From: Muribaculaceae bacterium
GTDB taxonomy: Bacteria; Bacteroidota; Bacteroidia; Bacteroidales; Muribaculaceae
Direction of reading: 5' to 3'
Length of the DNA stretch: 41,675 bases
Assembly (NCBI GenBank): GCA_022508985.1
Contig: JAFLUA010000016.1
Span: 1-41,675 of the forward strand
Shown: piece by piece, positions 25,931-34,959 of the stretch
Layout of the letters: the number at the start of each line of letters is the position of its first letter
Position numbering within the stretch: the stretch's first letter is position 1
Notes under the pieces: generated by a model
The model's input: only the letters and a program-made list of their open reading frames with translations
Told to the model about the DNA's origin: nothing
Database searches by the model: none
Made by a program: the position numbers and the translations under genes

Positions 25931-26653
25931 TTATCGAGTTAATAGAGCTAAACATAATCTACATTCTGCCATTGAATTAACTTCAATATCTGCGCCGGCC
26001 GCAAGTAAGGCTCCATGTTTTAACGGGCCGGTTATTACACCGATAGTGAAGATGCCGGCTTTCGATGCACTCTCAACGCCTAAGGGGGCATTGTCAATTG
26101 CTATCGCTTGAGATGGATGTGTGTTGGCCTTGTTAATACCGGTTAAGTATGGTTCCGGATCTGGCTTGCCGCGCTTAACGTCGTGCGCCGTTACTCGGAG
26201 GCTGAAAGCATCACCAAAATCGGCGTTAAGTTTCGAGAGTATTGATGCTTGTCCAGAGCCTGTTACTAACACACATTCTAAGTTTTTATTTAAGGCCAAA
26301 TCAACTGTATCTTTTGCTCCAGGCATCAGCTTTGGCTCTCCAAAAGACTTGAAAAAATCAGCTTTGATATCGTATAATCTCTTACATGTTTCGGCGTCGG
26401 CAGCGTGGTGATATTGTCGTTGATAAAGAATGTTAATGGTATCGGCACCGGTGCGTCCTTCGTAGGCGAAAAATTCGTTTTCATCGGCTTCGATTCCCAC
26501 GCTGTCGCACATCATTTTCCATGCGCGCGCATGCCCCGGCATAGAGTCGTATAATATGCCGTCCATATCGAAAAGTACGGCTTGAATTTCGTCGAGGGTA
26601 TGCCCTGTGCGTCGAGTGTAATTGTTTTTCGCCAGTGCGATTAAATCTTTCAT
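25931..26653 (-). CDS. HAD phosphatase, beta-phosphoglucomutase-like
   Basis: 240 residues with a 25-residue N-terminal extension before motif I, FDMDGILYDS (nucleophile and acid Asp). Motif II is VTGSGQ, motif III the Lys in RGKPDPEPYL, motif IV AIDNAPLGVESA. The GRTG segment in the cap resembles the beta-phosphoglucomutase/sugar-phosphatase branch. Substrate unknown. Its start codon overlaps the stop of the DUF5715-like gene by one base (TAATG), indicating translational coupling. Confidence 0.85.
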   Translation of the reverse strand: MKDLIALAKNNYTRRTGHTLDEIQAVLFDMDGILYDSMPGHARAWKMMCDSVGIEADENEFFAYEGRTGADTINILYQRQYHHAADAETCKRLYDIKADFFKSFGEPKLMPGAKDTVDLALNKNLECVLVTGSGQASILSKLNADFGDAFSLRVTAHDVKRGKPDPEPYLTGINKANTHPSQAIAIDNAPLGVESASKAGIFTIGVITGPLKHGALLAAGADIEVNSMAECRLCLALLTR

Positions 26654-27405
26654 TATTTCGAAGGTATGCTATCCGGTATAGCAGTGATATGAAAGCAGGC
26701 TTGCTTTCTCTCGTGTTTAACAACGCAACGACCTTCTTCTCGAAGGTCAAAAATGATTCTCGCCAGTAAATTTTTCAGGTCTTCGAAGGTGCGACGAGTG
26801 GCTGTTGAGTCGTCGCAAATAAATTTGCTATGGCTAATATCGAATGTTGTGCCAAACCCATGAGCGCTCTCAGATGACGCATTTCTATTTATTCTGCGAA
26901 GCTTTCCCATCGTTAACGGAGTCCTTAAAACGCTTGTCACCTTGGGCCGGTAAGCCCCGCCGCCATGAGCAGCCAACGAGTCGTTGAAGCGCTGTCCGAT
27001 GTCTTCGAGTAATCGTGCGGCGTGGGGCATTAAGTAAGAATATGAGTGGGTTAATTCATCGATATAAATGTCTTTAGTCGATTCGATTTTAATTAATCCT
27101 TTAGATGCTGCCCAAGTATTATTCTCGTCGAGTGATTTAATACCACCGGCCTGAGCATAGTAGAGATGAATATAATTGCTATCGTTGAAAACCTTGCCGA
27201 AAGTGCCTTTAATCCAATTGACTTTCAATCTTTCGCATCCATCGTCGGGGGGCGTTACGCCATTGTTGTCATATTGGTTGAAAGTAGAAGTGTCGCGTAA
27301 TAATTCGGCGAGTCGTTCGTCGATATTATTATTGTTGGAGTTGTTGCTGCAAGCCAATGCCAGGGCTAAGAACACGCACGCTATTGCTATGGGAGTGAAA
27401 CGCAT
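26653..27405 (-). CDS. DUF5715-like lipoprotein, probable M15-type peptidase fold
   Basis: 250 residues; a lipobox-like LALACS at about 15-20 points to an outer- or inner-membrane lipoprotein, followed by an Asn-rich linker. The C-terminal half has VTSVLRTPLTMGKLRRINRN, then SAHGFGTTFDI and CFHITAI, the spacing of His, Asp and His zinc ligands in VanY/M15 D,D-carboxypeptidases. I therefore infer a peptidoglycan-trimming or binding role in the periplasm; activity is unproven. It starts 4 bp after the SecB-like gene ends. Confidence 0.7.
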   Translation of the reverse strand: MRFTPIAIACVFLALALACSNNSNNNNIDERLAELLRDTSTFNQYDNNGVTPPDDGCERLKVNWIKGTFGKVFNDSNYIHLYYAQAGGIKSLDENNTWAASKGLIKIESTKDIYIDELTHSYSYLMPHAARLLEDIGQRFNDSLAAHGGGAYRPKVTSVLRTPLTMGKLRRINRNASSESAHGFGTTFDISHSKFICDDSTATRRTFEDLKNLLARIIFDLREEGRCVVKHERKQACFHITAIPDSIPSK

Positions 27406-27409
27406 AGCA

Positions 27410-27880
27410 CTACATTGGTATTATCGAGGATGCAGAATGATTTTTTTGGAGGCGATAAGTCAGAGCCGAGAGGTCGATTATTGGCAAAGGACGATATCGC
27501 AGAGACGTATTGGCAGTACGCACAGCAATAACTCCGCGCAGAGAGCCAACGGCAAGGCTAACCATGGTCATCATTAGTTTGCCGCCGATTATTACTTCTT
27601 CTCCTTGCAGCGAGATGTGCGTCATCAGGTCTTCAATCTCAAAAGTAGTTACAACCGAGCAACTGAGAACTTTTGTGCGTATAAGCCCTAATACCGTGAT
27701 ATATGAACAAGTAACCACTAAACTTATCATAGAGTGTTCTATATCGGGTACGACACGAATGTTCATGTCTACATTTATCGGAGCGCGACCTAATCGGCGT
27801 AGCGCGCGTCGATTTATAGCAGTGGCGCCATCTACTTCACGAACCGAAACGAGGCTTATATTAACAGATGTTTGTTCCAT
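27410..27880 (-). CDS. SecB-like small protein (tentative)
   Basis: 156 residues without a signal peptide. Three beta-rich segments (VDMNIRVVPD, ISLVVTCSYIT, VLSCSVVTTFEIEDL) are followed by a helix and the ending TMVSLAVGSLRGVIAVRTAN and LPIIDLSAL. This pattern recalls SecB-fold proteins, in which a helix of the type FARxxIxxxTxxxG is followed by an LPxxx segment. Classical SecB is rare in Bacteroidetes but relatives of this length are common there. It would bind unfolded chains in the cytoplasm if the assignment holds. First gene of the operon ending in aroB. Confidence 0.4.
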   Translation of the reverse strand: MEQTSVNISLVSVREVDGATAINRRALRRLGRAPINVDMNIRVVPDIEHSMISLVVTCSYITVLGLIRTKVLSCSVVTTFEIEDLMTHISLQGEEVIIGGKLMMTMVSLAVGSLRGVIAVRTANTSLRYRPLPIIDLSALTYRLQKNHSASSIIPM

Positions 27881-28088
27881 AAAAATGAATTATTATCATT
27901 GTATGAGGTAACTCGGCCAGCAGTGCAAAAATACATAATTTATTTCAATTTCCATATCTAAAACGTACTCTCTTTTTGGCTGTAGAAAAAGAATTCGAAT
28001 AAAATTTGCCCATATTGTAAAAAAATGGTATTTTTACGCAAATAAATTTATAATAAATTTTGCTTTAATCTAAACCGATTGAAAAACA
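27881..28088. other. Divergent spacer between aroB operon and murein-peptide operon
   Basis: 208 bp, A+T-rich. The minus-strand -7 box is at 27926. For the plus-strand operon the best candidate is AAATTTTG just upstream of 28070, one base off TAnnTTTG, without a clear -33 box. No hairpin is seen. Confidence 0.5.
27926..27933 (-). promoter_or_regulatory. -7 box upstream of the SecB-like/aroB operon
   Basis: CAAAAATA gives TATTTTTG on the minus strand. No TTG lies at the right distance upstream. The leader before 27880 would be about 40 nt. Confidence 0.45.
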
Positions 28089-29468
28089 ATGAAAAAATAC
28101 CTTATTTTAGCATTAATCGTGCTGGCGTGTATTTTTGGCATTTATAAGCTTGCTGGAAGTTCGAAGGCAGAAGCTTCAAATGAAACTACGCCTGTATGGC
28201 TTGAGGCCGATTCATTAACAGCCATCGACGCTCGTATCAGAGCCGATTTTTCGCTGTCGCGTGACGAATTCGCAGAGCAGGTACGTCAAAATTACCCCGA
28301 CGTAACCGATGCCGATATTGATGAATTTGTTGAAAAACATTATGTTGAAGCTAAAACTATTGATGGGGAGCAGCGTTTCCACCGCAAGTCGCCTCGCAAC
28401 CTTCGCCTGTTGAATCCGGCCTATAATGGTGGTGCTCGTCATCGTGGCGACCAAGCGTCGGCAGCACGCATTAGCTATGTGGATTCAGTTCTGCAGTATT
28501 ATCGCGGTAAAAATAAATTTGGCAAGAGTCATGAGGTTACATTCAAATATACAATAGATGTACCTTACGATGAAGCTCTTGAAGGAGACACATTGTCGGT
28601 ATGGATGGTTCTTCCGTTGTCAAATCCCGAAGGCGGACGTCAAAGAGACCTTGAAATCTTATCGGCTGAGCCGGCCGATTATGTAGTGTCGGGCGACAAG
28701 TCGATGCATAGCACCATATATTTCAATGCACCGGCTCCGCAGAAGGGTGACACTGCTCATTTTGAGTATGTTGCACGCTTTATAACATCGGGTGCATATT
28801 TCTCTGAAAAAGAGATAATGAAAAATTTGAAACCCTACAATAAAGATAGCGAAGTCTATAAGCAGTACACTAAATTGCCCGACGGCCGTCATATAGTACG
28901 TCTCGACTCGCTTGCCGCCGAAATTGTGGGTAATGAAACTAATCCCTACAAGTGTAGCGAATTGGTTTTCGATTACATTATCGATCGTTATCCTTGGGCC
29001 GGTGCGCGTGAATATAGCACTATCTCGTGTATGCCTGAATATGTACTTCGTGAAAAACATGGCGATTGTGGACAGGTTAGTTTGCTTTACATATCGCTGA
29101 TGCGTACACTTGGCATTCCGGCACGCTGGGAAAGCGGTTGGATGCTACATCCTCATGAAGTAAATCTCCACGATTGGGCCGAAGTATATCTTGAAGGTAT
29201 CGGATGGGTGCCTGTTGATGTTTCTTTTGGCAGGTATACAGGTGCAACCGACCCCGAAATAACAGGATTCTATTCGCATGGCATCGATGCACATCGCCTT
29301 GCGGCAAATACGGGTGTTGGCGACAAATTCTATCCTGCCAAGAAATTTGTTAGAAGCGAAACTGTTGATTCACAGCTTGGCGAAGTAGAATCGACAAAAG
29401 GTAATCTCTACTATCCTGCGTGGAATCACAAAATGCGTGTAATAAGTGTAACTCCAGTTCAAGAGTAA
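28089..29468 (+). CDS. Exported transglutaminase-like protein
   Basis: 459 residues with an N-terminal signal or anchor (KYLILALIVLACIFGIYKLAG). The C-terminal half is a transglutaminase-like cysteine peptidase fold with triad Cys327 (GDCGQVS), His361 (LHDWAEVY) and Asp377 (PVDVSFG). The middle part (about 140-260) is a beta-rich domain usual in this Bacteroidetes family. Bacterial members often act as peptidases or amidases on cell-wall or other peptides. First gene of a three-gene plus-strand unit; 7 bp separate it from the NlpC/P60 gene, which supports a role in murein-peptide breakdown. Confidence 0.85.
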   Translation: MKKYLILALIVLACIFGIYKLAGSSKAEASNETTPVWLEADSLTAIDARIRADFSLSRDEFAEQVRQNYPDVTDADIDEFVEKHYVEAKTIDGEQRFHRKSPRNLRLLNPAYNGGARHRGDQASAARISYVDSVLQYYRGKNKFGKSHEVTFKYTIDVPYDEALEGDTLSVWMVLPLSNPEGGRQRDLEILSAEPADYVVSGDKSMHSTIYFNAPAPQKGDTAHFEYVARFITSGAYFSEKEIMKNLKPYNKDSEVYKQYTKLPDGRHIVRLDSLAAEIVGNETNPYKCSELVFDYIIDRYPWAGAREYSTISCMPEYVLREKHGDCGQVSLLYISLMRTLGIPARWESGWMLHPHEVNLHDWAEVYLEGIGWVPVDVSFGRYTGATDPEITGFYSHGIDAHRLAANTGVGDKFYPAKKFVRSETVDSQLGEVESTKGNLYYPAWNHKMRVISVTPVQE

Positions 29469-29475
29469 ATTTTAT

Positions 29476-30651
29476 ATGAAAAATTTAAGTATATCATTAC
29501 TAACGTTAGCAATATCGGGCGTTGCGGCCTTCGCACAGGCTCCGACACAACTTGTGGAGAATGCTAAAGATGTAGTGGCAGAAGCCAAATCGCTTACGGC
29601 ACCGGATGCTCGACAGGTCGTATATGAAATTGAAGTTACCACAAACACCGATGGCAAAGTAGTTGTCGGCGGTGCCACTTCAGAGCAATCGGCTCACGAC
29701 ACCCTTGTTGAAAAGCTTAATACTGCAGGTATCGATTTTATAGACAATGTTGTTGTGATGCCATATAACAAATGGGCACAGACGCGTCTGTCGGCCGCCA
29801 GCCATCGTGTTTCGGGTCGGCATGCAGCCGAAATGGCAACACAATCGGTAATGGGTACACCGTTGCGCGTATTAGATGACAGTGAAGATTGGTGGCGAGT
29901 ACAGACCCCCGATGGGTATATCGCATACGTTCCATCATCGTCGGTGATAGCTAAGACCGACGAAGAAATGGCCGCATGGCGTGCTGCCAATCGTTATATT
30001 GTCACATCGTTATATCAAATTAGAGTATATAATTCAGAGACAGCCGAAGGCCCTCGCGATGTCGTTACCGACCTCGTAAACGGTTGCATCGTAGTAGCAG
30101 TAGAGCCTGGTATTAGCAATGGCCGCCGTCATGTTGAATTGCCCGACGGCCGCACCGGTTATGTCGATGCCACTAAAATAGCTCCGATAGAAGAGTGGGC
30201 GGCACAAGACTTTGATGCCGACCGCATACTCAACACGGCATATAGCATGGAAGGCACCCCATACCTTTGGGGCGGCACCTCTGTTAAGGCTCTCGATTGT
30301 TCCGGTCTTGCAAAAGTAAGTTATTACTCCAATGCTATAATACTCATGCGCGATGCTTCACAGCAGGCTCTCACAGGTATGCGCATTGAGGCTGCCGACT
30401 GGCGCACATGCGAGGCTGGCGACTTGCTTTTCTTTGGCAACGCTAAAACTAAAAAAGTGACGCACGTTGCAATATATGATAATAATGGTAACTATGTGCA
30501 CTCGTCGGGTCGTGTTAAGAGAAACAGTGTCGACCCGGAATCGCCCGACTATCTATCGACACCATTCCTCCATGCTGTTAGAATTAATGGTAATGAAGGA
30601 ACTACAGGTATTGTAAGTGCACGAAATCACCCATGGTATTTTACGAAATAA
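29476..30651 (+). CDS. NlpC/P60 endopeptidase with SH3-like domains (YkfC-like)
   Basis: 391 residues with a signal peptide ending near AFA. The N-terminal region contains SH3-like segments (GTPLRVLDDSEDWWRVQTPDG, then IRVYNSETAEGPRDV). The C-terminal NlpC/P60 domain (about 250-385) has Cys275 in LDCSGLAK and His330 in VTHVAIYD, with the third polar residue in NYVHSSG. The domain order matches YkfC-type gamma-D-glutamyl-diamino-acid endopeptidases, which cut free murein peptides to release L-Ala-D-Glu. The dipeptide epimerase that would use this product is encoded 21 bp downstream. Confidence 0.9.
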   Translation: MKNLSISLLTLAISGVAAFAQAPTQLVENAKDVVAEAKSLTAPDARQVVYEIEVTTNTDGKVVVGGATSEQSAHDTLVEKLNTAGIDFIDNVVVMPYNKWAQTRLSAASHRVSGRHAAEMATQSVMGTPLRVLDDSEDWWRVQTPDGYIAYVPSSSVIAKTDEEMAAWRAANRYIVTSLYQIRVYNSETAEGPRDVVTDLVNGCIVVAVEPGISNGRRHVELPDGRTGYVDATKIAPIEEWAAQDFDADRILNTAYSMEGTPYLWGGTSVKALDCSGLAKVSYYSNAIILMRDASQQALTGMRIEAADWRTCEAGDLLFFGNAKTKKVTHVAIYDNNGNYVHSSGRVKRNSVDPESPDYLSTPFLHAVRINGNEGTTGIVSARNHPWYFTK

Positions 30652-30672
30652 CAATAACTAAATAAAATAAGT

Positions 30673-31803
30673 ATGGATCGTCGTAACTTTCTTAAAACAG
30701 GTATGTTAGGCGCTCTTATAGCCGCCTCTCCCGTATCGATATCCGCTCTTGACGAGGCAACACGCCCGGCAACACGTAGTGGACGTCTTAACCTATCTTT
30801 CCGCCCCTATGAGCTTAAATTGCGTCATGCTTTCAACCTTGCACGCAACCAACGCACAACAACCCCCGGTGTTCAAGTTCAGATTGAATATGATGGTGTG
30901 ATTGGATATGGCGAAGCTTCAATGCCTCCCTATCTCGGTGAAAGCGTTGCTTCTGTTACAGAATTCCTCAGCAAACTCGACTTGGCACAATTCACCGATC
31001 CTTTCCGCATTGAAGATATTCATGCGTATATGGAAAGCGTTGCTCCTGATAACAGAGCCGCAAAAGCATCGGTCGATATCGCTTTGCACGACCTCACCGG
31101 TAAAATCATGGGTCAGCCCTGGTATAAGATATGGGGCTTGAATCCCGACAATGCGCCCAATACTTCGTTTACTATCAGCTATGATGCCGACCCGGCAGAA
31201 ATGAAGAAGAAAATAGAAGAAACGGCACCGTTTAAGGTTATAAAAATCAAAATGGGTGTAGGCCACGACAAGGAAACTGTTGAAGCATTCCGCAGATATT
31301 CCGATGTGCCAATCTGTGTCGATGCCAACCAAGGTTGGAACGATCGCGAACAGGCCCTCGAGATGTGTCATTGGCTCGCTGAACGCAACTGTTTATTTGT
31401 AGAACAGCCTATGGATAAACTTGCTATTGACGACACTGCATGGCTCCGCGAACGCTCACCACTACCTATCATAGCCGATGAGTTCCTACAGCGTCTGCCC
31501 GACGTGCGTCGTGCTGCCGAGGCATACGATGGCATCAATATTAAACTGATGAAGTGTACGGGTATGCACGAGGCATACAAAATGGCCGTACTTGCCCGTT
31601 CTCTTGGCATGAAAGTGATGCTTGGTTGTATGACCGAAACCTCTTGTGCAGTAAGTGCCGCTTCACAGCTGTCGCCACTCGTTGATTGGGCCGACCTCGA
31701 CGGCAACCTGCTTATCGCCAACGATATCTTCGACGGAATGAAGATTGTTGACGGTAAAGTGACAATCCCCGATCGTCCAGGCATCGGCGTTGTACCCCTC
31801 TAA
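30673..31803 (+). CDS. Dipeptide (L-Ala-D/L-Glu) epimerase, enolase superfamily
   Basis: 376 residues. The N-terminus MDRRNFLKTGMLGALIAASP is a Tat signal, so the enzyme is probably exported. Enolase-superfamily residues: the KxK motif in VIKIKMGVG, metal ligands Asp in CVDANQGW, Glu in LFVEQPMD and Asp in IIADEFLQ, and Lys in INIKLMKCTG. It epimerises L-Ala-D-Glu to L-Ala-L-Glu, so the dipeptide can be cleaved by ordinary peptidases. A Tat-exported form is unusual compared with cytoplasmic YcjG/YkfB, but fits its exported neighbours. Last gene of the unit; a strong terminator follows. Confidence 0.9.
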   Translation: MDRRNFLKTGMLGALIAASPVSISALDEATRPATRSGRLNLSFRPYELKLRHAFNLARNQRTTTPGVQVQIEYDGVIGYGEASMPPYLGESVASVTEFLSKLDLAQFTDPFRIEDIHAYMESVAPDNRAAKASVDIALHDLTGKIMGQPWYKIWGLNPDNAPNTSFTISYDADPAEMKKKIEETAPFKVIKIKMGVGHDKETVEAFRRYSDVPICVDANQGWNDREQALEMCHWLAERNCLFVEQPMDKLAIDDTAWLRERSPLPIIADEFLQRLPDVRRAAEAYDGINIKLMKCTGMHEAYKMAVLARSLGMKVMLGCMTETSCAVSAASQLSPLVDWADLDGNLLIANDIFDGMKIVDGKVTIPDRPGIGVVPL

Positions 31804-31824
31804 TAAGTAATAAAACAAAATGAT

Positions 31825-31868
31825 AATTGTCAGCTAAAATCTTCTTGGATTTTGGCTGACAATTTTTT
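31825..31868 (+). terminator. Terminator of the murein-peptide operon
   Basis: GTCAGCTAAAATC and GATTTTGGCTGAC pair over 13 bp with one G-T pair around a TTCTTG loop, flanked by AATT and followed by AATTTTTTGC. It starts 22 bp after the epimerase stop. Confidence 0.9.
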
Positions 31869-31872
31869 GCTT

Positions 31873-31906
31873 AAAAAGGGGGCGTGCTGATTGTCGGCAC
31901 GCCCCC
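31873..31906 (-). terminator. Terminator of the PPi-phosphofructokinase gene
   Basis: GGGGGCGTGC (31878-31887) pairs perfectly with GCACGCCCCC (31897-31906); on the minus strand TTTTTAAGC follows. It lies 28 bp past the stop codon of the minus-strand gene and back to back with the plus-strand terminator. Confidence 0.9.
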
Positions 31907-31933
31907 TGCAAGCTGTATTAGAAGGATGAAAAG

Positions 31934-33580
31934 TTAATTGCGGTGTTCGTATTTGAGAGTCATTGAGGGTTGGTCGCAAACTTCGGTAGGACCAAAGTAT
32001 TGAATAGGACCCGGATAGATGTAGCAGGTGTTGTGAGCCCACTCTTCGCGTTGCTCGGCAAACTTGCGGAAAGGTTCTCCGTCGAGGCGAACGAGCGCTT
32101 TTTGAATAACGGGTTTATCCTCGGCGTTACGGCGCTCGATATTCATCATCATGGTGATAGGAATACCACCGGGAATCCATTGTACGGCCGGTTTTACGAG
32201 GTTACGTATCGACGACATATAGCCTGTTACGCCGGCATTGATAAGAGCTGATGCATTGAAGCCGAGAGAGTAGCAGTAGTCGGCGTCGAAGTTCGACGGG
32301 TCGGCGCAGCGTCCTTCGTATCCGAAGAAGTGGTGTAGTGCCGAGAATTTACCTTTAACTTCTTTGAATTTCTGCGAGGTGGCAAGTTTTGCACTAACGA
32401 GGCCGCTAAGCAGTTTCTCTGTTTCGATAAGCGAAACCTGAACATTGCCGTGCGGGTCGCGGTCGAGCATAAGCTGGCGAGCGACACCTTCGGGCAAACC
32501 TTTGAGCGATGCCACGTTCTCAGCGCTCAGGTTGCTCATAATAAATTGTGTAAGCGCTGATGCATCCATGCCGGCAACTTTATCGGCGTTAGCACCGAGT
32601 AGCTCATTGAGTTCGGCAATTAGGCGTTTGAATTCAGGTATAAATTCAATAAGGCCTTCGGGGATTAGAACAGTGCCAAAGTTGTTGCCTTCGGCGGCAC
32701 GAGCTGTTACTATGTCGGCGATATACGATACGATATCGCTGAGGCTCATATTCTTCTCTTCAATTTCTTCTGATATGAGGCAGATGTTAGGTTGTGTCTG
32801 CAATGCGCACTCAAGAGCGATGTGGCTTGCCGAGCGGCCCATCAATTTAATGAAGTGCCAATATTTCTTGGCAGAATTACAGTCGCGTTGAATATTGCCG
32901 ATTACTTCGGAATAAACTTTTGTAGCGGTATCAAAGCCGAAAGATGTTTCGATAAGATTGTTTTTAAGGTCGCCGTCGATAGTTTTCGGGCAGCCGATAA
33001 CTTGTATACCTGTGTTTTTAGCTTTATAGTATTCAGCAAGAATAGCAGCATTTGTATTAGAGTCGTCACCACCAATGATAACGAGTGCGCTAATACCGAG
33101 TTCACGCAATATTTCGAGGCCTTTGTCGAATTGTTCTACCTTCTCAAGTTTAGTACGACCCGAGCCAATGATGTCGAAACCACCGGTGTTGCGGTATTCG
33201 TCGATAATGGGAGCTGTAAGCTCGATATATTTGTGATCGACAAGACCGCCGGGGCCCATCAAAAAGCCGAAAAGGCGGCTATCGCGATGTATCTTTTTAA
33301 TGCCGTCGAAAAGACCGCTAATCACATTGTGTCCACCGGGAGCCTGTCCACCCGATAGGATAACGCCAACGTTTACGGGCTTACCTTGACCGGCGGTACT
33401 ATTTTTTTCAAAACGGATTTCCGGAAGGCCGTAAGTGTTAGGGAAAAGTTTTTGAATGGTTTCTTGGTCGGCTACTGATTGTGTAGGCTTGCCTTCAACT
33501 ACTTTAACAGCCCCTTGAAGTGCTATCGGCAACTTGGGCTGGTAAGCTGCGCGTGCTTTCTGTAAAGCGCTTTTTTTCAT
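31934..33580 (-). CDS. pfp: Diphosphate-fructose-6-phosphate 1-phosphotransferase (PPi-PFK)
   Basis: Interconverts fructose 6-phosphate and fructose 1,6-bisphosphate using pyrophosphate, a reversible glycolytic step typical of anaerobes. 548 residues, the size of the long (plant-beta/Bacteroidetes) form. [18 protein letters not shown] binds the phosphates; [11 protein letters not shown] has Asp where ATP enzymes have Gly (GGDGS), the marker of pyrophosphate use; [11 protein letters not shown] carries the catalytic Asp and Lys; [14 protein letters not shown] follows. It stands alone, with 98 bp before it (no clear promoter recognised) and a strong terminator after it. Confidence 0.95.
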   Translation of the reverse strand: MKKSALQKARAAYQPKLPIALQGAVKVVEGKPTQSVADQETIQKLFPNTYGLPEIRFEKNSTAGQGKPVNVGVILSGGQAPGGHNVISGLFDGIKKIHRDSRLFGFLMGPGGLVDHKYIELTAPIIDEYRNTGGFDIIGSGRTKLEKVEQFDKGLEILRELGISALVIIGGDDSNTNAAILAEYYKAKNTGIQVIGCPKTIDGDLKNNLIETSFGFDTATKVYSEVIGNIQRDCNSAKKYWHFIKLMGRSASHIALECALQTQPNICLISEEIEEKNMSLSDIVSYIADIVTARAAEGNNFGTVLIPEGLIEFIPEFKRLIAELNELLGANADKVAGMDASALTQFIMSNLSAENVASLKGLPEGVARQLMLDRDPHGNVQVSLIETEKLLSGLVSAKLATSQKFKEVKGKFSALHHFFGYEGRCADPSNFDADYCYSLGFNASALINAGVTGYMSSIRNLVKPAVQWIPGGIPITMMMNIERRNAEDKPVIQKALVRLDGEPFRKFAEQREEWAHNTCYIYPGPIQYFGPTEVCDQPSMTLKYEHRN

Positions 33581-33678
33581 TTGTTTATGATAGTGTGCGG
33601 TTAATGTTGTGTTTTGTTATGCAAAGTAAGCAAAAAAAATAGAATTATAAGGCTTCTGAAGTGTGAATAAGTGTTTAA

Positions 33679-34959
33679 TTATCTTTGTCCGCCTATTACT
33701 GTAATAAGATTTTGTGGTCTTAAGTAGCAATCGGCCATTTCGGCAATAATATCGGGTGTTAGCGTATCGATAGCGCGCTGCTGTAGCTCGAAATAATTGT
33801 CGGGAGTGCCTACGAGCAACTGTGTGGCATAATAGCCTGAAATCGATGATGGCGTGTCAAGAAGTTCGGCCAACGATGTTGCCGCATATAGTTTCAGACG
33901 CTCTAATTCTTTGCCTCGAGGGGGATTAATTTTCAAGTTGTCTAACTCGTGAATCACCTCGTTTATAACAGCAGAAGTGTATTCTTTGTCGCATTGTGCC
34001 GCAATTTTGAGATATGAGCCTTCTTGCGAGCCTATTAAAGCGGCTGAAATACCATAAGTAAGGCCTTTGTCTTCGCGGATATTAGCCATAAGACGACTGC
34101 CGAAGTAACCGCCGAGAGCAATTATAGAAAGTCGCAACGGTATGTAATTGTTGTCGGCACGAGAGATGGCCGGCATACCCATAATGATAGCACTTTGATA
34201 GCTGTCGTCTTTAGGTATTGTATCTATGGTGCCGGCGCAACAAGGCGTATATGGTATTACTGATGCCTTGTAGCCTAAACCAATCGAAGGTATCGCTTGT
34301 AGAAAATCACGCAGGGCTTTTATGATATGGCTGTCGATTTGACCGCAGAGAAAGGCGTGTGCTTTTGCCGGGCATATCATCTGTCGATGCATATCGGTGA
34401 TATATGGGCGAGTATATTTGTCGACGTCGTCACTTGTAATATTTATCGCCAACGGATGCCGCTTACCCATAATAAGTTTATTAAATGCATTATCGGCAAT
34501 GGTCGAAACCTCTTGAAGCGAAGTCTCAATCTGAGCTTTCGCTCTTAGCCGCGCAGTCTCCAGCCGTTCGTCGGGAAATATCGGGTTGGCAATGATATCG
34601 CTCGCTATTGGCAGGAAATCGGCTATCCGATGATTGAGCATAGAAAAGCGCAGAGAGCTGTAGTGGGCATGGCATGTCGAGCCTACCCTTACGCCGTTAT
34701 AATCGATAGTGTCGCCTATTTCATCTGCCGTATGAGTAGCGGTGCCATCGGTAAGGCATGCAAGCATAATTTTTGCCGCGATGTCGCCACATAATTCCGA
34801 CGCCCCGCCGGCGAAGTATATCGACAAGTGGCAAATGGGTTGTTCGCCTCCACTGAAAGTATGGAGTGTAATGCCGTTGTCGAGAATTTCTTTGTTTTCG
34901 CTTGGCATCGACATCTTAGCGAACGGGCGTACTGTCGGTGCCTTTTTCCTGTCAATCAT
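33679..34959 (-). CDS. M16-fold peptidase-like protein without the zinc motif
   Basis: About 426 residues. The ATG at 34959 shares a base with the upstream stop (TGATG), so it is preferred over the TTG at 34965. The fold is that of the insulinase/processing-peptidase family: N-terminal LHTFSGGEQPICHLSIYFAGGA, and in the second half the hallmark FGSRLMANIREDKGLTYGIS. The HxxEH zinc motif that should follow the FAGGA strand is absent (SELCGDIAAKIML instead), so it is probably not a peptidase by itself. Inactive M16 proteins usually pair with an active subunit, which is not in this window. No signal peptide is seen. Last gene of the ThiE-like/NfeD-like operon. Confidence 0.8.
   Translation of the reverse strand: MIDRKKAPTVRPFAKMSMPSENKEILDNGITLHTFSGGEQPICHLSIYFAGGASELCGDIAAKIMLACLTDGTATHTADEIGDTIDYNGVRVGSTCHAHYSSLRFSMLNHRIADFLPIASDIIANPIFPDERLETARLRAKAQIETSLQEVSTIADNAFNKLIMGKRHPLAINITSDDVDKYTRPYITDMHRQMICPAKAHAFLCGQIDSHIIKALRDFLQAIPSIGLGYKASVIPYTPCCAGTIDTIPKDDSYQSAIIMGMPAISRADNNYIPLRLSIIALGGYFGSRLMANIREDKGLTYGISAALIGSQEGSYLKIAAQCDKEYTSAVINEVIHELDNLKINPPRGKELERLKLYAATSLAELLDTPSSISGYYATQLLVGTPDNYFELQQRAIDTLTPDIIAEMADCYLRPQNLITVIGGQR

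Noticed and set aside
32792-33358. 188-codon plus-strand ORF inside the PPi-PFK gene
   Set aside because: Antisense shadow; the minus-strand frame has all catalytic motifs.
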